A DNA stretch of 64,000 nt. It comes from Armigeres subalbatus. Its lineage: Eukaryota; Arthropoda; Insecta; Diptera; Culicidae. Of the stretch, positions 31,440 through 42,799 are shown in pieces (the stretch's first letter is position 1; each line of letters opens with the position of its first letter). The DNA lies in NCBI RefSeq assembly GCF_024139115.2, contig NC_085139.1:14851533-14915532 (forward strand). Reading direction: 5' to 3'. The position numbers and the translations under genes are program-made. The notes under the pieces are model-generated. The model worked only from the letters and a program-made list of their open reading frames with translations. It was not told where the DNA came from and did no database searches.

Positions 31440-31730
31440 TGTGCTGCTCGGGGAATAACTACCTTGTCCCGTATGATATCCTCGGATTCATCTTTGTTCC
31501 GCTCAAGCGTCGCAAGATGTCGTAGACCCTAGCAGCACATAGTTCCACATAGGTTACTGGAACTCAATTGCGACCAGATTTAGTCACAATCAAGCTGCTG
31601 CAACCATGTTTGGCTGACTTGTGCTGCTCGGGGAGGAGGCGAATATTCGCGAGTTGTTGGAGCTTTCACCTCTTCGTTGGCCAAGTAGTCCACGCTCCCT
31701 CAATCCGCCTCGCTGAAGAGTTGTGACAGG
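31440..31730 (-). pseudogene. LINE-A linker fragment
   Basis: 31470-31526 and 31633-31730 match the LINE-A minus-strand copy near 55740-55850 (cgcttaagcgtcgtgagat type, then gaggaggcgaat). The two halves are separated by the MITE at 31527-31632. Short and non-functional. Confidence 0.65.
31527..31632. mobile_element. CCCGAGCAG-type MITE, copy 2
   Basis: 106 bp, CCCTAGCAGCACA...TGTGCTGCTCGGG, flanked by GA on both sides. The uninterrupted site cgtagaggaggcg exists in the LINE-A copy at about 55771-55783, which proves the 2-bp duplication and the element's limits. Confidence 0.9.
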
Positions 31731-31739
31731 TTAGTAATT

Positions 31740-34700
31740 TGTGACCTTTGTTTCGTTCAAGATGTCGTTGCCGTTAAGGCTCAAGACTCCATCACAATGT
31801 TTTGAAAATTGATGACTGTATCACTTGTTTGTAATAGTGATGCAATTGGTACGGAAAAATGCAGCAGCGATAAATAAAATGTTGTTTACAACTGGGGTGG
31901 GTGGAAATGGGGTGGTAAAAATATGTCAGCTGAGGCATAATGTTGCCAGACTTAACGAATTGTTTAATCTATATCATAAGACATGTTCATGGTGTATCAA
32001 ATATATGGGTATTTATCGGTTTAATTTTTTTATACACCACTTGGAATGTAATAGAAGCTTGCGTAACATGTTTAAATATTTATTTTTGGTTTTATTGTTC
32101 AATCCGACAAACAGCAATGATTTTTTCCAATAAATAAATCTGGCAACGGCGAGGAGATGATTATTTTTTGTGTATGCACATCTTTGTTTGCGTGTTGACT
32201 GGCGTATACGTTGTATTGTTCGGATTGAATGAAGTTGCATCGCGTAGATTTTGTACTCACCATTTCACTTATTGCGCTAGTGAATTTGAGTCTTCCGCAT
32301 TTTATTGCATTCACAATACGGTCGTCAAATTTGTCTCTCACTTCGATTTTTGCAAAGCAGTTTTCAACAGTTTTTGGGCGTGAAGTGAATTGGTAGTCAA
32401 GGTTGACGAAAAATGTGAAACTCAGTTAGTGAATACGTTTTAGGAGCGATAAAATCAAAGAAACAATGGAAAAAGATCCAGTGAAAAATCAAGTGAGTGT
32501 GTATGTGTTCGATCCGAACGTTCGAACGTTAGTATGCGTTCGATGAACAAACGAATATCGATTTAGGAAAAAGGCAGTTTTCAGCGTTTTTCCAGCAATT
32601 CCTCAGTAATTGCTAGTTTTGATAAGTGAAAAATTAATATGGAAATGCCATGAATGTAGTAAATAGCCCCAAAATATTGAATTTAGTTCAAAACTTTATT
32701 AGTATTAGTGCGAATTTGAATAAAATCATTGTCATTATCGGATTGATTACGGTTTATAGAGCCTTAAATCAGTTCGCGATCTTTCTCTATTCTACCGCAA
32801 TAGGGTGGATCACACTTATATGAAAAAAAAAAATCAAAATCATTTCTCGAGGCGTATACCACCTGAAAATTGGTTTCTCGAACGGTTTGTTATGTTTCGG
32901 GAATAGTAGGATGTTGGCCTGAGGTTTCTACTATTGAGTCTAACAAATGAACAAAATATCACTTCTCCATACAGCTAGTATGGTAAAATGGTTAGAGTGT
33001 GCTTTGCTATGCCATTTTTAACGTTGTTCTTTGTTCGCTGAGACACACAATTTTGGCGCAAAATTTAAAGCCATTTTTTTATTTGTATAAAATACTAGAA
33101 TTGGTAGAATTTTTGTGGAATCCATGATTTTTGTGAATAATCAAAAACCTAAGAAGGATAATGAAAGTCGTTGACAAAAAATCTTTTGATTGCATCATGA
33201 AAATTTGGAAAATTTAGATTACTTCTGTCTAGCTACACCCCTGTTCTTGCACCGATCTTCCTGATTATCATCCTATTCCATTGGCTTAACCTTTTTCTTG
33301 ATCCTGATCTGGTTGCTCGTTCGTTGGTTGGTTTCCGGCTGTGCGAGCGGATGTTTATTCATATCATAAAAACGATAATCCCTGTTTCGTGTACCGTGGC
33401 GCTCCTCCGTGGGAAACGTGCCAAACCGGATCGAAATATGGATACAGAAATAGAACCGCTGGCTGCTCCTTCGCCAAAATTGAGGAAAAAAAAACAATCC
33501 ACGCTTTTCCTTATTCTAAGGAAATTGCACAAAAGCCAAAACGGCGAACTATTTTCCACGACAAGGGAAAAGTCAAGCGCGAAAAAGAGAACAGCATGAT
33601 GATGACGGTGATGGTACCTTCAGGACAACAAGGAATGAGTCTACAAGTTCAGATCGCTGCATGCAATGCAGTGTTCCCCTGCTGGCTGGCCGGAAGACGA
33701 AGACAACGATGGCGAAGTTGTCGGCGGCCAGAAGCAGTGAAACGGAGAAACTCGAAACACAACACGGAGCTGCTGGTTTGGCATGGCACACCGGCCGAGT
33801 TGGCTTTCGCTCCGTTCGACGATGTTTGCTGCTGCTCTCCCAGACCACACCGCCGCCGTTCGGTGGCCTTCCGCCCTGCCTTCCATCCTGCCGGAAACTA
33901 CCGGCATACACATAATAATATTCTGATTGGCTGTGGGCGGAGCATGGCATTTTGCCGAAAGAGGATTGTACCCACGAAAATTTCACGTGGCTTTCTGCTG
34001 TCGTTGTTGTCGTTGTTTTTTCGCCGTTGAGTCGAGATGCCTCTTATTCTGGACGTTTCGTCCTTTTTGGTCTAGTTTTACAGCCCAAACACGCGACTCG
34101 GGCGCTGGAGATGCACAGAACCGAACACACACAGAGAGGCCTCGGCTAGGTAACTTTCCTATCTCGGAATAGTGCCTATGCGATAGGAAGAAACCTGGTG
34201 CTTTTAGTGTTGGGGCCAGTTTCGGAAAAGGTTTTTCCTGCTAATTGCTTTTCTTAACGATGTGACTTTGAACCTTTTGCACATTTGCCGCAGGCCTTGG
34301 AACCGTTGCCTCTGTTTCATCTGATGAAAGTTTTCGTTTGGACCTGCATAGCATCAGGCACTACAGCACTGCTAGCGTCTATAGACAGTCATCGGCGGCG
34401 AAGAACGTGGGTGTTGGACGGTTTTTGCTACCGAAAATGTGAGAAATGGGTTCGGATTTTCATGAGAAGAGCACTCTTTTTACGTGATGGTGTTGATGCT
34501 GCCTTCTTAATCTACCATCCGAATGTCCGCAAGACCGGCATTTCCGACCGAATGACTACAACTGATGGTGCTGTTGCCGTCCGAAAAAGGGTCCGTCCGT
34601 TTTCATGTAATTAAAAACATCATCAAATTATTTTTGCCCCTCAACGTTAGTTGATGGAGCGGAAATATTCGTCTTTCGAAGGCACAACCACTGGCATTAT

Positions 34701-34960
34701 TTAGTTCGTTGTCATTTGAAGGCTGGTGTTGTGGGTTTGAATGCTTCCAAACGTGATGATCATTCTTTTGTCAGTTGAATGGTAGGTTTGGCCATCTTCG
34801 TGAGGAGGTGTGTCAAATATGAACAATTGTATGTCAGTCGGATTAAATTCTGTTGCAAGCAGAATAACACTACGATTGAATATCAGAGGATAATTAAGTT
34901 CAAACAGCTATTTCTTGACAGCTTTTCGAAATTGTTTGACGGTCCGTTTACCCATTTTAT
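31740..34960. other. About 3.2 kb of unassigned DNA
   Basis: Short open frames only. 33270-34200 is relatively GC-rich with overlapping open frames on both strands (up to 229 residues at 33341-34030), but I see no domain, signal peptide or homology. It may be a host intergenic or promoter region. Confidence 0.45.
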
Positions 34961-35261
34961 GCATTTTAATTTTGTTATTTTTGCCTTTCTCGTATAATAA
35001 GTAAACGTAAAGACTATATGTTCTCTCCAAAAACAAACTTATTATAGGAGGCCCGGTGAATCATAATGTTATATACCAATCGACTCAATTCTACGAATTG
35101 AGGCGATGTCTGTGTGGGTGTGCGCAAATAGCCTCGCTAACTTTTTAGGCACTTACCCTTAACCGATTTGCTCGCAACAAGTTGCATTCGACGGGGAATC
35201 CTTTTCCATTGTCCTATCGAAAATCAGCCAGTTGAATTTTTAAGGCACTTACCATCAATCG

Positions 35262-36230
35262 GATAAACTGACACGATTGACCAAAGCGACGATGGATCGG
35301 GTGATGTGCGTAGTTCGAGTTTCAGGGGCATTCTCGAGCCCCTTCGAAACGCGCAGAGGGTTATGACAAGGTGATGGTCTTTCGTGTCTGCTATTCAACA
35401 TCGCTTTGGAAGGGTAATACGAAGAGCAGGGATTAACACGAGTGGTACAATTTTCAGTAAGTCCGTCCAGCTATTTGGCTTCGCCGACGACATATATATT
35501 ATGGCACGTAACTTTGAGAAGATGGAGGAAGCCTACATCAGACTGAAGAGGGAAACCAAGCGGATCGGACTAGTCATTAACACGTCGAAGACAAAGTACA
35601 TGATAGGAAGAGGTTCAAGAGAAGATAATGTGAGCCACCCACCGTGAAAATCGGACGACTGCAATGGGCCGGGCACGTATCCAGAATGACAATTAGTAAC
35701 CCGGTGAAAATGGTTCTCGACAACAATCCGACGGGCACAAGAAGGCGACTCGGGCAGAAGCCATGAACAGCATAACAAAACATGATATGGACTTGATTGA
35801 TATAAGAGATAAAAGAACAAGCAACAATATCAAAAATTTGCACCGAAATATCATTTAAATATCAAAATAAGCAATGGATAAGAACAAGCCAATAACACTT
35901 GATATTGATCACTTCTTACAAATAACATAATATAATTTCCTCATGATATTTTAGTGCAAAATTTTGATATTGTCGCCTGATCTTTTATCTCTTATATCAA
36001 TCATGCCCATATCTCATTTTGCTATCTTATCAAGATTTGATATTATTGAGCTATTTTCCTCTGCTCGGGGAAATGCGCAGCGGGCAAGGTGGATCGATCA
36101 GGTGGAAGATGACTTGCGGACCCTCCGTAGACTGCGTGGTTGGCGACGTGTAGCCATGGACCGAGCCGAATGGAGAAGACTCTTATATACCGCACAGGCC
36201 ACTTCGGCCTTAGTCTGAATAAATAAATTA
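35262..36230 (+). mobile_element. LINE-B copy 2, 5'-truncated
   Basis: Starts within RT (LTRLTKATMD, 35262) and ends with an AATAAATAAATTA tail. Flanked by the 8-bp repeat atcaatcg (35254-35261 and 36231-36238). It carries RLGLRQGDGLSCLLFN-like sequence, FADDIYIMARNF (motif C), SKTKYMIGRGS, an internal deletion after DNVSHP, the RRRGAQRAR block split by a MITE, and the ATSALV end. A premature stop and the deletion inactivate it. Confidence 0.85.
35749..36069. mobile_element. 321-bp MITE with CYCGRGCAGA termini
   Basis: Starts ctcgggcagaagcc, ends with the complement of cccgagcagagg, and is flanked by GA. It interrupts LINE-B between aagaaggcga and aatgcgcagcggg, which are adjacent in copy 1 (4190-4213). 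AT-rich interior. The termini and 2-bp duplication link it to the 107-bp MITE family. Confidence 0.8.
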
Positions 36231-36509
36231 ATCAATCGATTAGCTTGCAATAAATTGCATTCACTAGAGGATCTTGCCTTATTGTTCTCTATGGAAAATA
36301 AAATGGATCGAGCAATGGCCGGAATACTAAATTTATAAAGTCTATTGTATAAACCAAATTGTTGAAGCTTTAGCTCAACCGATTTTCTTGAAACAAATTG
36401 CGTTCAATGGACGTTCTTGAAATGGTTATGGTTATGCTTATAATTTATGGATAATGAATCTGTTCACCTAACAGTTCTGATGAGGACTTTTCTTATACGT
36501 GATTTATCT

Positions 36510-36735
36510 TTAATATTAACTAGTCGACCCGGCAGACGTTGTCCTGCATAGTAGGCGAAAATGCGCGTTGTGAACTGCCTATGCGAAATTTCCATGCGAA
36601 TCTTAATTTTAGTTTTTCACAATTTATTCAGCCCTACTCGTAATTTTCGCATGAGGAAATATCATGAAGAAAATCCATCCAGCCGTTTTCGAGTTATGCG
36701 GATACGAACACAGACCATTTCATTTTTATATATAA
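36510..36735. repeat. Dispersed repeat (agtcgacccggcagacg)
   Basis: Bounded by ttaactagtcgacccggcag and tttttatatataagag; contains tttcgagttatgcgga. I recall similar sequences dispersed in insect genomes but cannot name the family. Confidence 0.4.
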
Positions 36736-37590
36736 GAGATTTAATTATAACTCATCTGACAACTTAGTGAAACTAAAACTAATGATTACAATACATTAGT
36801 GATTACAATAGTGACTCTTCACACTATTTTTAAAACGTTCGGGTGCTTCGCAAAAGTCAAAAAGCTCCTCAACCATTGTAAATACCCTAATCATTGCAGA
36901 GACTGGTTCGTTGTGTCCAAAGAACGTACGATGAAATCGATCCTGCAGCAGTGAGTTTGTTGAATGACTCGAATATCCAGTAGCCCGAGTAACCGAGGAG
37001 AGTCGATTTTTCCGCACGGTAGCCTAGCCACGAATGTTGCTTGCTGTAGCTTTAGCCTTCTTTCGAGGGTATCCATATTGAGCAATCTCCATCGAGCAGG
37101 ATATGGAGGAAGATTAAGTGAATCACGCCATTGTAAGTGACGCCATTCGAACAAACCTCCATTGGACACGTTCAATTCTCAAGTTCCATACAACGTCATT
37201 CGGAGTTCAGACAATAGAACCGGTTTCCACGATAGGTCGAACCAGCGCACAGTACAAGGACTTCAAGCAGTGCGGATCAGTGAAGTCCTTCGCAATTTTC
37301 GATATGAAACCCTGCTGCACGACGGCGGAACACAACAGATGGGATGCCATCAGGACCAAATGAGAAGGAGCTTTTCAACTTTTTGGCAGTAGCGATAATC
37401 ATTCCAGGAGTAACCACGAATGTTGTCAAATTGAGAAGGTCCAGAGGTACATTTAATGATGCAGATTCAGCTTCGGCGTATGTTGCTTTCACATCGTTCC
37501 ACAGGTGCATTTGCTTCGTCGTTATCGTACATCACATTGCATGGTATGGAGGAATTTTCCTTGAACACATTAATAAAGCTTAAAAAAAAT
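36736..37590 (-). pseudogene. Jockey-like RT fragment with internal deletion
   Basis: The minus strand carries the RT entry (VTPGMIIATAKKLKSSFSFG, then DGIPSVVFRR; 37510-37320), which jumps directly to the C-terminal end (LYCALVRPIVET-like, LNLPPYPARWRLLNMDTLE, RRLKLQQATFVARL). The catalytic palm is deleted near 37316. The 3' tail (aattataattaaat) is at 36735. It matches 56640-57516 over the C-terminal part. Confidence 0.8.
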
Positions 37591-37694
37591 CCTTTTGATA
37601 TTGACAAATTTCCAAAAAATCGCAAAAGCCACAGCGAAAGGGTTATATATCGTGCACTGCATGTTTACATTCATTTCATTTATTTAGTTAACAT

Positions 37695-39098
37695 CTAAAC
37701 AGATAACACTGAATCAACAATTTGACGCCACAATGCACGGTTCGAGGCCGCATCTCTCCATCCTCGGATACGCCCCACGCTCGCCAAGTCGTTCTGCACC
37801 TGGTCTGCCCATCTCGCTCGCTGCGCTCCACGCCGTCTCGTACCTGCCGGATCGGAAGCGAACACCATCTTTGCAGGGTTGCTGTCCGGCATTCTTGCAA
37901 CATGTCCTGCCCATCGTACCCTTCCGGCTTTAGCTACCTTCTGGATACTGGGTTCGCCGTAGAGTTGGGCGAGCTCATGGTTCATTCTTCGCCGCCACAC
38001 ACCGTCTTCTTGCACACCGCCAAAGATGGTCCTAAGCACCCGTCTCTCGAATACTCCGAGTGCTTGCAAGTCCTCCTCGAGCATTGTCCATGTTTCATGT
38101 CCGTATAGGACTACCGGTCTTATTAACGTCTTGTATATGACACATTTGGTGCGGTGGCGAATCTTTTTCGACCGCAGTTTCTTCTGGAGCCCGTAGTAGG
38201 CCCGACTTCCACAGATGATGCGCCTTCGTATTTCACGACTAACGTTGTTGTCAGCCGTTAGCAAGGATCCGAGGTAGACGAATTCCTCGACCACCTCGAA
38301 GGTATCCCCGTCTATCGTAACACTGCTTCCCAGGCGGGCCCTGTCGCGCTCGGTTCCGCCCACAAGCATGTACTTTGTCTTTGACGCATTCACCACCAGT
38401 CCAACTTTTGTTGCTTCACGTTTCAGGCGGGTGTACAGTTCTGCCACCTTTGCAAATGTTCGGCCGACAATGTCCATGTCATCCGCGAAGCAAATAAATT
38501 GACTGGATCTGTTGAAAATGTTACTGCTGTTACACCCGGCTCTCCGCATGACACCTTCTAGCGCAATGTTGAACAACAGGCACGAAAGTCCATCACCTTG
38601 TCTTAGTCCCCGGCGCGATTCGAACGAACTGGAGTGTTCGCCCGAAATCTTCACACAGTTTTGCACACCATCCACCGTTGCTTTGATCAGTCTGGTAAGC
38701 TTCCCAGGGAAGCTGTTCTCGTCCATAATTTTCCATAGCTCTACGCGGTCTATACTGTCGTATGCCGCCTTGAAATCCACGAACAGATCGTGCGTTGGGA
38801 CCTGGTATTCACGGCATTTTTGAAGGATTTGCCGTACAGTAAAAATCTGGTCCGTTGTCGAGCGGCCGTCAACGAAGCCGGCTTGATAACTTCCCACGAA
38901 CTCGTTCACTAATGGTGACAGACGACGGAAGATGATCTGGGATATCACTTTGTAGGCGGCATTAAGGATGGTGATCGCTCGAAAGTTCTCACACTCCAGT
39001 TTGTCGCCTTTCTTGTAGATGGGGCATATAACCCTTCCTTCCACTCCTCCGGTAGATGTTCGGTTTCCCAGATTCTGACTATCAGTTTGTGCAGGCAA
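37695..39098 (-). CDS. LINE-C copy 1 reverse transcriptase and C-terminal domain
   Basis: 467 residues; coding enters at VICPIYKKGDKLECENF. RT motifs in order: FRAITILNAAYKV, GFVDGRSTTDQIF, DLFVDFKAAYDSIDR (motif A), GLRQGDGLSCLLFN (motif B), FADDMDIVGR (motif C, catalytic Asp pair) and GLVVNASKTKYM (motif D). Then comes the C-terminal block YGHETWTMLEEDLQ, FERRVLRTIFGG and WRRRMNHELAQLYGEPSIQ, ending VDSVLSV. This RT segment is itself uninterrupted. It has lost its endonuclease through the upstream breaks, so it could act only in trans if expressed. Confidence 0.93.
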   Translation of the reverse strand: MPAQTDSQNLGNRTSTGGVEGRVICPIYKKGDKLECENFRAITILNAAYKVISQIIFRRLSPLVNEFVGSYQAGFVDGRSTTDQIFTVRQILQKCREYQVPTHDLFVDFKAAYDSIDRVELWKIMDENSFPGKLTRLIKATVDGVQNCVKISGEHSSSFESRRGLRQGDGLSCLLFNIALEGVMRRAGCNSSNIFNRSSQFICFADDMDIVGRTFAKVAELYTRLKREATKVGLVVNASKTKYMLVGGTERDRARLGSSVTIDGDTFEVVEEFVYLGSLLTADNNVSREIRRRIICGSRAYYGLQKKLRSKKIRHRTKCVIYKTLIRPVVLYGHETWTMLEEDLQALGVFERRVLRTIFGGVQEDGVWRRRMNHELAQLYGEPSIQKVAKAGRVRWAGHVARMPDSNPAKMVFASDPAGTRRRGAQRARWADQVQNDLASVGRIRGWRDAASNRALWRQIVDSVLSV

Positions 39099-39664
39099 GT
39101 GGCCAGCTTTTCCGGGCCCATCTTGATGAGCTCAGCTCCGATACCATCCTTACCAGCTGCTTTATTGGTCTTTAGCTGTTGAATGGCATCTTTAACTTCC
39201 CTCAAGGTGGGGGCTGGTTGGCTTCCATCGTCCGCTGAACTGACGTAGTCATCTCCTCCGCTGCCTAAACTTTCACTGCCTGTACTCTCAGCGCCATTCA
39301 GATGTTCCTCGTAGTGCTGCTTCCACCTTTCGATCATCACACGTTCGTCCGTCAAGATGCTCCCATCCTTATCCCGGCACATTTCGGCTCGCGGCACGAA
39401 GCCTTTGCGGGATGCGTTGAGCTTCTGATAGAACTTGCGTGTATCTTGAGAACGGCACAGCTGTTCCATCTCCTCGCACTCCGCTTCTTCCAGGCGGCGT
39501 TTCTTCTCCTGAAAAAGACGGGTCTGCTGTCTCCGCTTCCGTCTATAACGTTCCACGTTCTGCCGGGTACCTTGCTGCAGCGCGACCGCCCGCGCTGCGT
39601 CCTTCTCCTCCAGAATCTGTCTGCACTCTTCGTCGAACCAATCGTTCCGTCGACTTCGACCCAT
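38945..39664 (-). pseudogene. LINE-C copy 1 linker and RT start
   Basis: GRSRRNDWFDEECRQILEEK linker, a Glu/Arg-rich helix, then the RT entry REVKDAIQQLKTNKAAGKDG. A 1-bp loss near 39034 (ggaaggg against ggaagggg in the plus copy) ends the frame at the CPIYKKGDK box. Confidence 0.88.
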
Positions 39665-40086
39665 ATACCCGACGTTGTTCTCCGCTGCGTCGTTAATGGC
39701 TGCTTTAACTGTACTCCAGCAGTCCTCAAGAGGGGCCCGCCCCCCCCCCCATCGAGCTCACCCTCTTCCGGCAACGCTGCCTCGAGATGCTGCGCGTATG
39801 CAGTGGCGACATCAGGTTGCTTCAGTCGCTCTAGGTCGTACCGCGGCGGTCGTCGGTACCGAACATTGTTGATGACGGATAGTTTTGGGCGCAGTTTAAC
39901 CATCACCAGATAGTGGTCAGAGTCGATGTTAGCGCCACGATATGTCCTGACGTCGATAATGTCGGAGAAGTGCCGTCCATCAATCAGAACGTGGTCGATT
40001 TGTGATTCTGTCTGCAGTGGTGATCTCCAGGTGTACCGATACGGGAGGCTGTGTTGGAAGTAGGTGCTGCGAGGCAGTGAAATCAA
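39352..40086 (-). pseudogene. LINE-C copy 1 endonuclease, C-terminal half
   Basis: Resumes with STYFQHSLPYRYTW, QIDHVLIDGRHF and RGANIDSDHYLV, which contain the closing Asp-His pair of the endonuclease. A run of 12 C (plus strand, near 39738-39750) then shifts the frame; the plus-strand copy has a short run there. The rest of this frame is out of register. Confidence 0.88.
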
Positions 40087-40537
40087 TTAGTCGTAGGCCG
40101 TTTTCGTTCGTCAGCCGGTGAGCGCTGAACTTTCCAATAGTCGGTCTAAACTCCTCCTCTTGGCCAACCTGAGCGTTCAAATCTCCTATGATGATTTTGA
40201 CGTCGTGGCTTGGGCAGCTGTCGTACTCACGTTCCAGCTGCGCGTAGAATGCGTCCTTATCATCATCAGTGCTTCCGGAGTGTGGGCTATGGACGTTGAT
40301 TATGCTGAAGTTGAAGAACCGGCCTTTGATCCTCAACCTGCACATTCTTTCATTGATCGGCCACCACCCGATCACGCGCCTTTGCATATCGCCCATCACT
40401 ATGAAAACTGTTCCCAGCTCATGTGTGTTGCCGCAGCTCTGGTAGATGGTATGATTACCTCTAAACGTTCGCACCATTGATCCCTTCCAACAAACCTCCT
40501 GCAGCGCTACGATGCCGAATCCACGGTCCTTGAGCAC
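39980..40537 (-). pseudogene. LINE-C copy 1 endonuclease, N-terminal half
   Basis: Apurinic/apyrimidinic endonuclease fold: GIVALQEVCWKGS (metal-binding Glu), FSIINVHSPHSG, VKIIIGDLNAQVGQ (catalytic Asp/Asn), then RLTNENGLRLIDF. This nuclease nicks the target for reverse transcription. After DFTAS the frame is lost because 16 bp present in the plus copy (after position 42066) are missing here. Confidence 0.9.
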
Positions 40538-41093
40538 ATCGGCGAGTATGCGTGTGCTCCCGATGAAGTTGAGAGATTTGCAGTTCCACGAACCGAGTTT
40601 CCAATCGCTAGTCCCTTTTCGTCGCAGTGGTCTTCGCCGATGGTTCCGGTCCGTACTCTCTTGTTGATTGTTCGTTGCTTAAGATTTTTAAAGGCTGGCT
40701 TGCAGGGCCTGACACCAAACCCCCTAAAATTCCCGGTGGACCATGGTGCACAGTTTCACTTATAGTACGATGATCAGCCGCCCCTAACATGGAGAACAGA
40801 CGCTGTTGTGAGCCGATCCTGACATGGAGAACAGACGTTCAGTAGGATTTGCACCTCCGGAGAGGAGTAAACCCCCTCTTCCCTGTCAGCATACGACCAT
40901 AGTTTCCACCGGGGTTGGTTACCCGATCTTCCCTAAGGTTGCTCGTATCCCAGCCAGCACCGCGGGGAGGTAGGGATAGGAGTTGCTGGGTAAGAGGCTA
41001 AGGACCGCGAGATGGGGTCTATTTTATTCCTTCAGGTACGCGAAGTACCAATGGTACGCTTTACCCAGCATTTGCCGTGCCATGTTTACATTC

Positions 41094-41336
41094 TTTGCAT
41101 TGTTTCTTGACCATCTCACTGAACATCCCACTGAATCATCTCATCTCATCTCAAAACAAAGAAATACAGCACCAATCTCGTTGCTTCCTTTTGCTAACAT
41201 ACGTGCTCACTGTTGAAAAAAATCACGAAAATTAAAAACAAATCAAATTTCTTTTCATTGCTTTGTTTTTGATGGGATGAAAAGGGAAGCTATGAGATGA
41301 AGTGCCGAACCGTTCCCCTACGATAATTATTTCATT
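41094..41336. other. Short spacer between LINE-C copies
   Basis: AT-rich, with repeats of catctcatctcatctc. No coding signal. Confidence 0.5.
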
Positions 41337-42051
41337 TTCATTCATTTATTTAGTTTACAGCTAAACAGATAACACTAAATCAACAATTCGACGCCACAAT
41401 ACACGGTTCGAGGCCGCATCTCTCCATCCTCGAATGCGCCCCACGCTCGCCAATTCGTTTTGCACCTGGTCTGCCCACCACGCTCGCTGCGCTCCACGCC
41501 GTTTAGGTCCTGACGGAATGAAAGCGAGCACCATCTTTGCAGGTTTGCTGCCCGGAATTCGTGCCCTGTCCGTCGTACCCTTCCGGCTCTAGCTACTCTC
41601 TGGATACTGGGTTCGCCGTAGAGCTGGGCGAGCTCGTGGTTCATTCTTCACCGCCACACACCGTCTTCTTGCACACCGCCAAAGGTGGTCCTAAGCACCC
41701 GTCTATCGAATACTCCGAGTGCTAGCAACTCCTCCTCGAGCATTGTCCATGTTCCATGTCTGTAGAGGACAACCGGTCTTATTAGCGTCTTGTACATGAC
41801 ACATTTGGTGCGGTGGCGAATCTTTTTTGACCGCAGTTTCTTCTGGAGCCCGTAGTAGGCCCGACTTCCACAGATGATGCGCCTTCGTATTTCACGACTA
41901 ACATTGTTATCAGCCGTTAGCAAGGATCCAAGGTAGACGTCTATCGTAACACTGCCTTCCAGGCGGGCCCTGTCGCTCTCGGTTCCGCCCTCAAGCATGT
42001 ACTTTGTCTTTGACACATTCACCACCAGTCCAACTTATCTTGCTTCACGTT
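41337..42051 (-). pseudogene. LINE-C copy 2: 3' fragment
   Basis: C-terminal RT region from the SKTKYM block to the 3' tail (tttatttagtttac at 41346). More diverged than copies 1 and 3, for example EEELLALGVFDRR and a 24-bp gap near 41940. Its broken 5' end meets the broken 5' end of copy 3 at about 42051, head to head. Confidence 0.85.
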
Positions 42052-42082
42052 TCGACTAATTGATTTCGCCGCCTCCAAGAAT

Positions 42083-42799
42083 ATGGCCATTCGCAGCACC
42101 TACTTCCAACACAGCCTCCCGTATCGGTACACCTGGAGATCACCACTGCAGACTAAATCACAAATCGACCACGTTCTGATTGATGGACGGCACTTCTCCG
42201 ACATTATCGACGTCAGGACATATCGTGGCGCTAACATCGACTCTGACCACTATCTGTTGATGGTTAAACTGCGCCCAAAACTATCCGTCATCAACAATGT
42301 TCGGTACCGACGACCGCCGCGGTACGACCTAGAGCGACTGAAGCAACCTGATGTCGCCACTGCATACGCGCAGCATCTCGAGGCAGCGTTGCCGGAAGAG
42401 GGTGAGCTCTATGGGGCCCCTCTTGAGGACTGCTGGAATACAGTCAAAGCAGCCATTAACGACGCAGCGGAGAACAACGTCGGGTATATGGGTCGAAGTC
42501 GACGGAACGATTGGTTCGACGAAGAGTGCAGACAGATTCTGGAGGAGAAGGACGCAGCGCGGGCGGTCGCGCTGCAGCAAGGTACCCGGCAGAACGTGGA
42601 ACGTTATAGACGGAAGCGGAGACAGCAGACCCGCCTTTTCAGGAGAAGAAACGCCGCCTGGAAGAAGCGGAGTGCGAGGAGCTGGAACAGCTGTGCCGTT
42701 CTCAAGATACACGCAAGTTCTATCAGAAGCTCAACGCATCCCGCAAAGGCTTCGTGCCGCGAGCCGAAATGTGCCGGGATAAGGATGGGAGCATCTTGA
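42083..42799 (+). pseudogene. LINE-C copy 3 endonuclease end and linker
   Basis: QIDHVLIDGRHFSDIIDVR and SDHYLLMVKLRPK close the endonuclease; the ENNVGYMGRSRRNDWFDEE linker follows. The register changes near 42640 (FRRRNAAWKKR). The N-terminal half of the nuclease is absent. Confidence 0.87.

Larger units (their letters stand above)
34965..36480 (-). repeat. Dispersed gagaaaggcaaaa repeat, inverted copy, split by LINE-B
   Basis: 34980-35261 is the reverse complement of parts of 20985-21410 (tgcctttctcgta terminus, tatataccaatcgactcaat). It is interrupted by LINE-B copy 2. Its tgcaacttgttgcgag core recurs in diverged form near 35165, 36245 and 36380, suggesting a local tandem duplication. 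Confidence 0.55.
37673..41080 (-). mobile_element. LINE-C copy 1: full-length RTE-like element
   Basis: 3408 bp flanked by a perfect 13-bp duplication catgtttacattc (37660-37672 and 41081-41093). The 5' leader is 41080-40540, followed by an apurinic endonuclease domain, RT and a C-terminal domain, ending in a TAAATAAATGAATGAAA tail. The 5' terminus (ggcacggcaaatgctggg on the minus strand) is shared with 46718. One protein is expected, but the reading frame is broken in at least three places. Confidence 0.93.

Noticed and set aside
33341..34030. 229-residue open frame
   Set aside because: Overlaps several open frames on both strands in a GC-richer stretch; no domain recognised.
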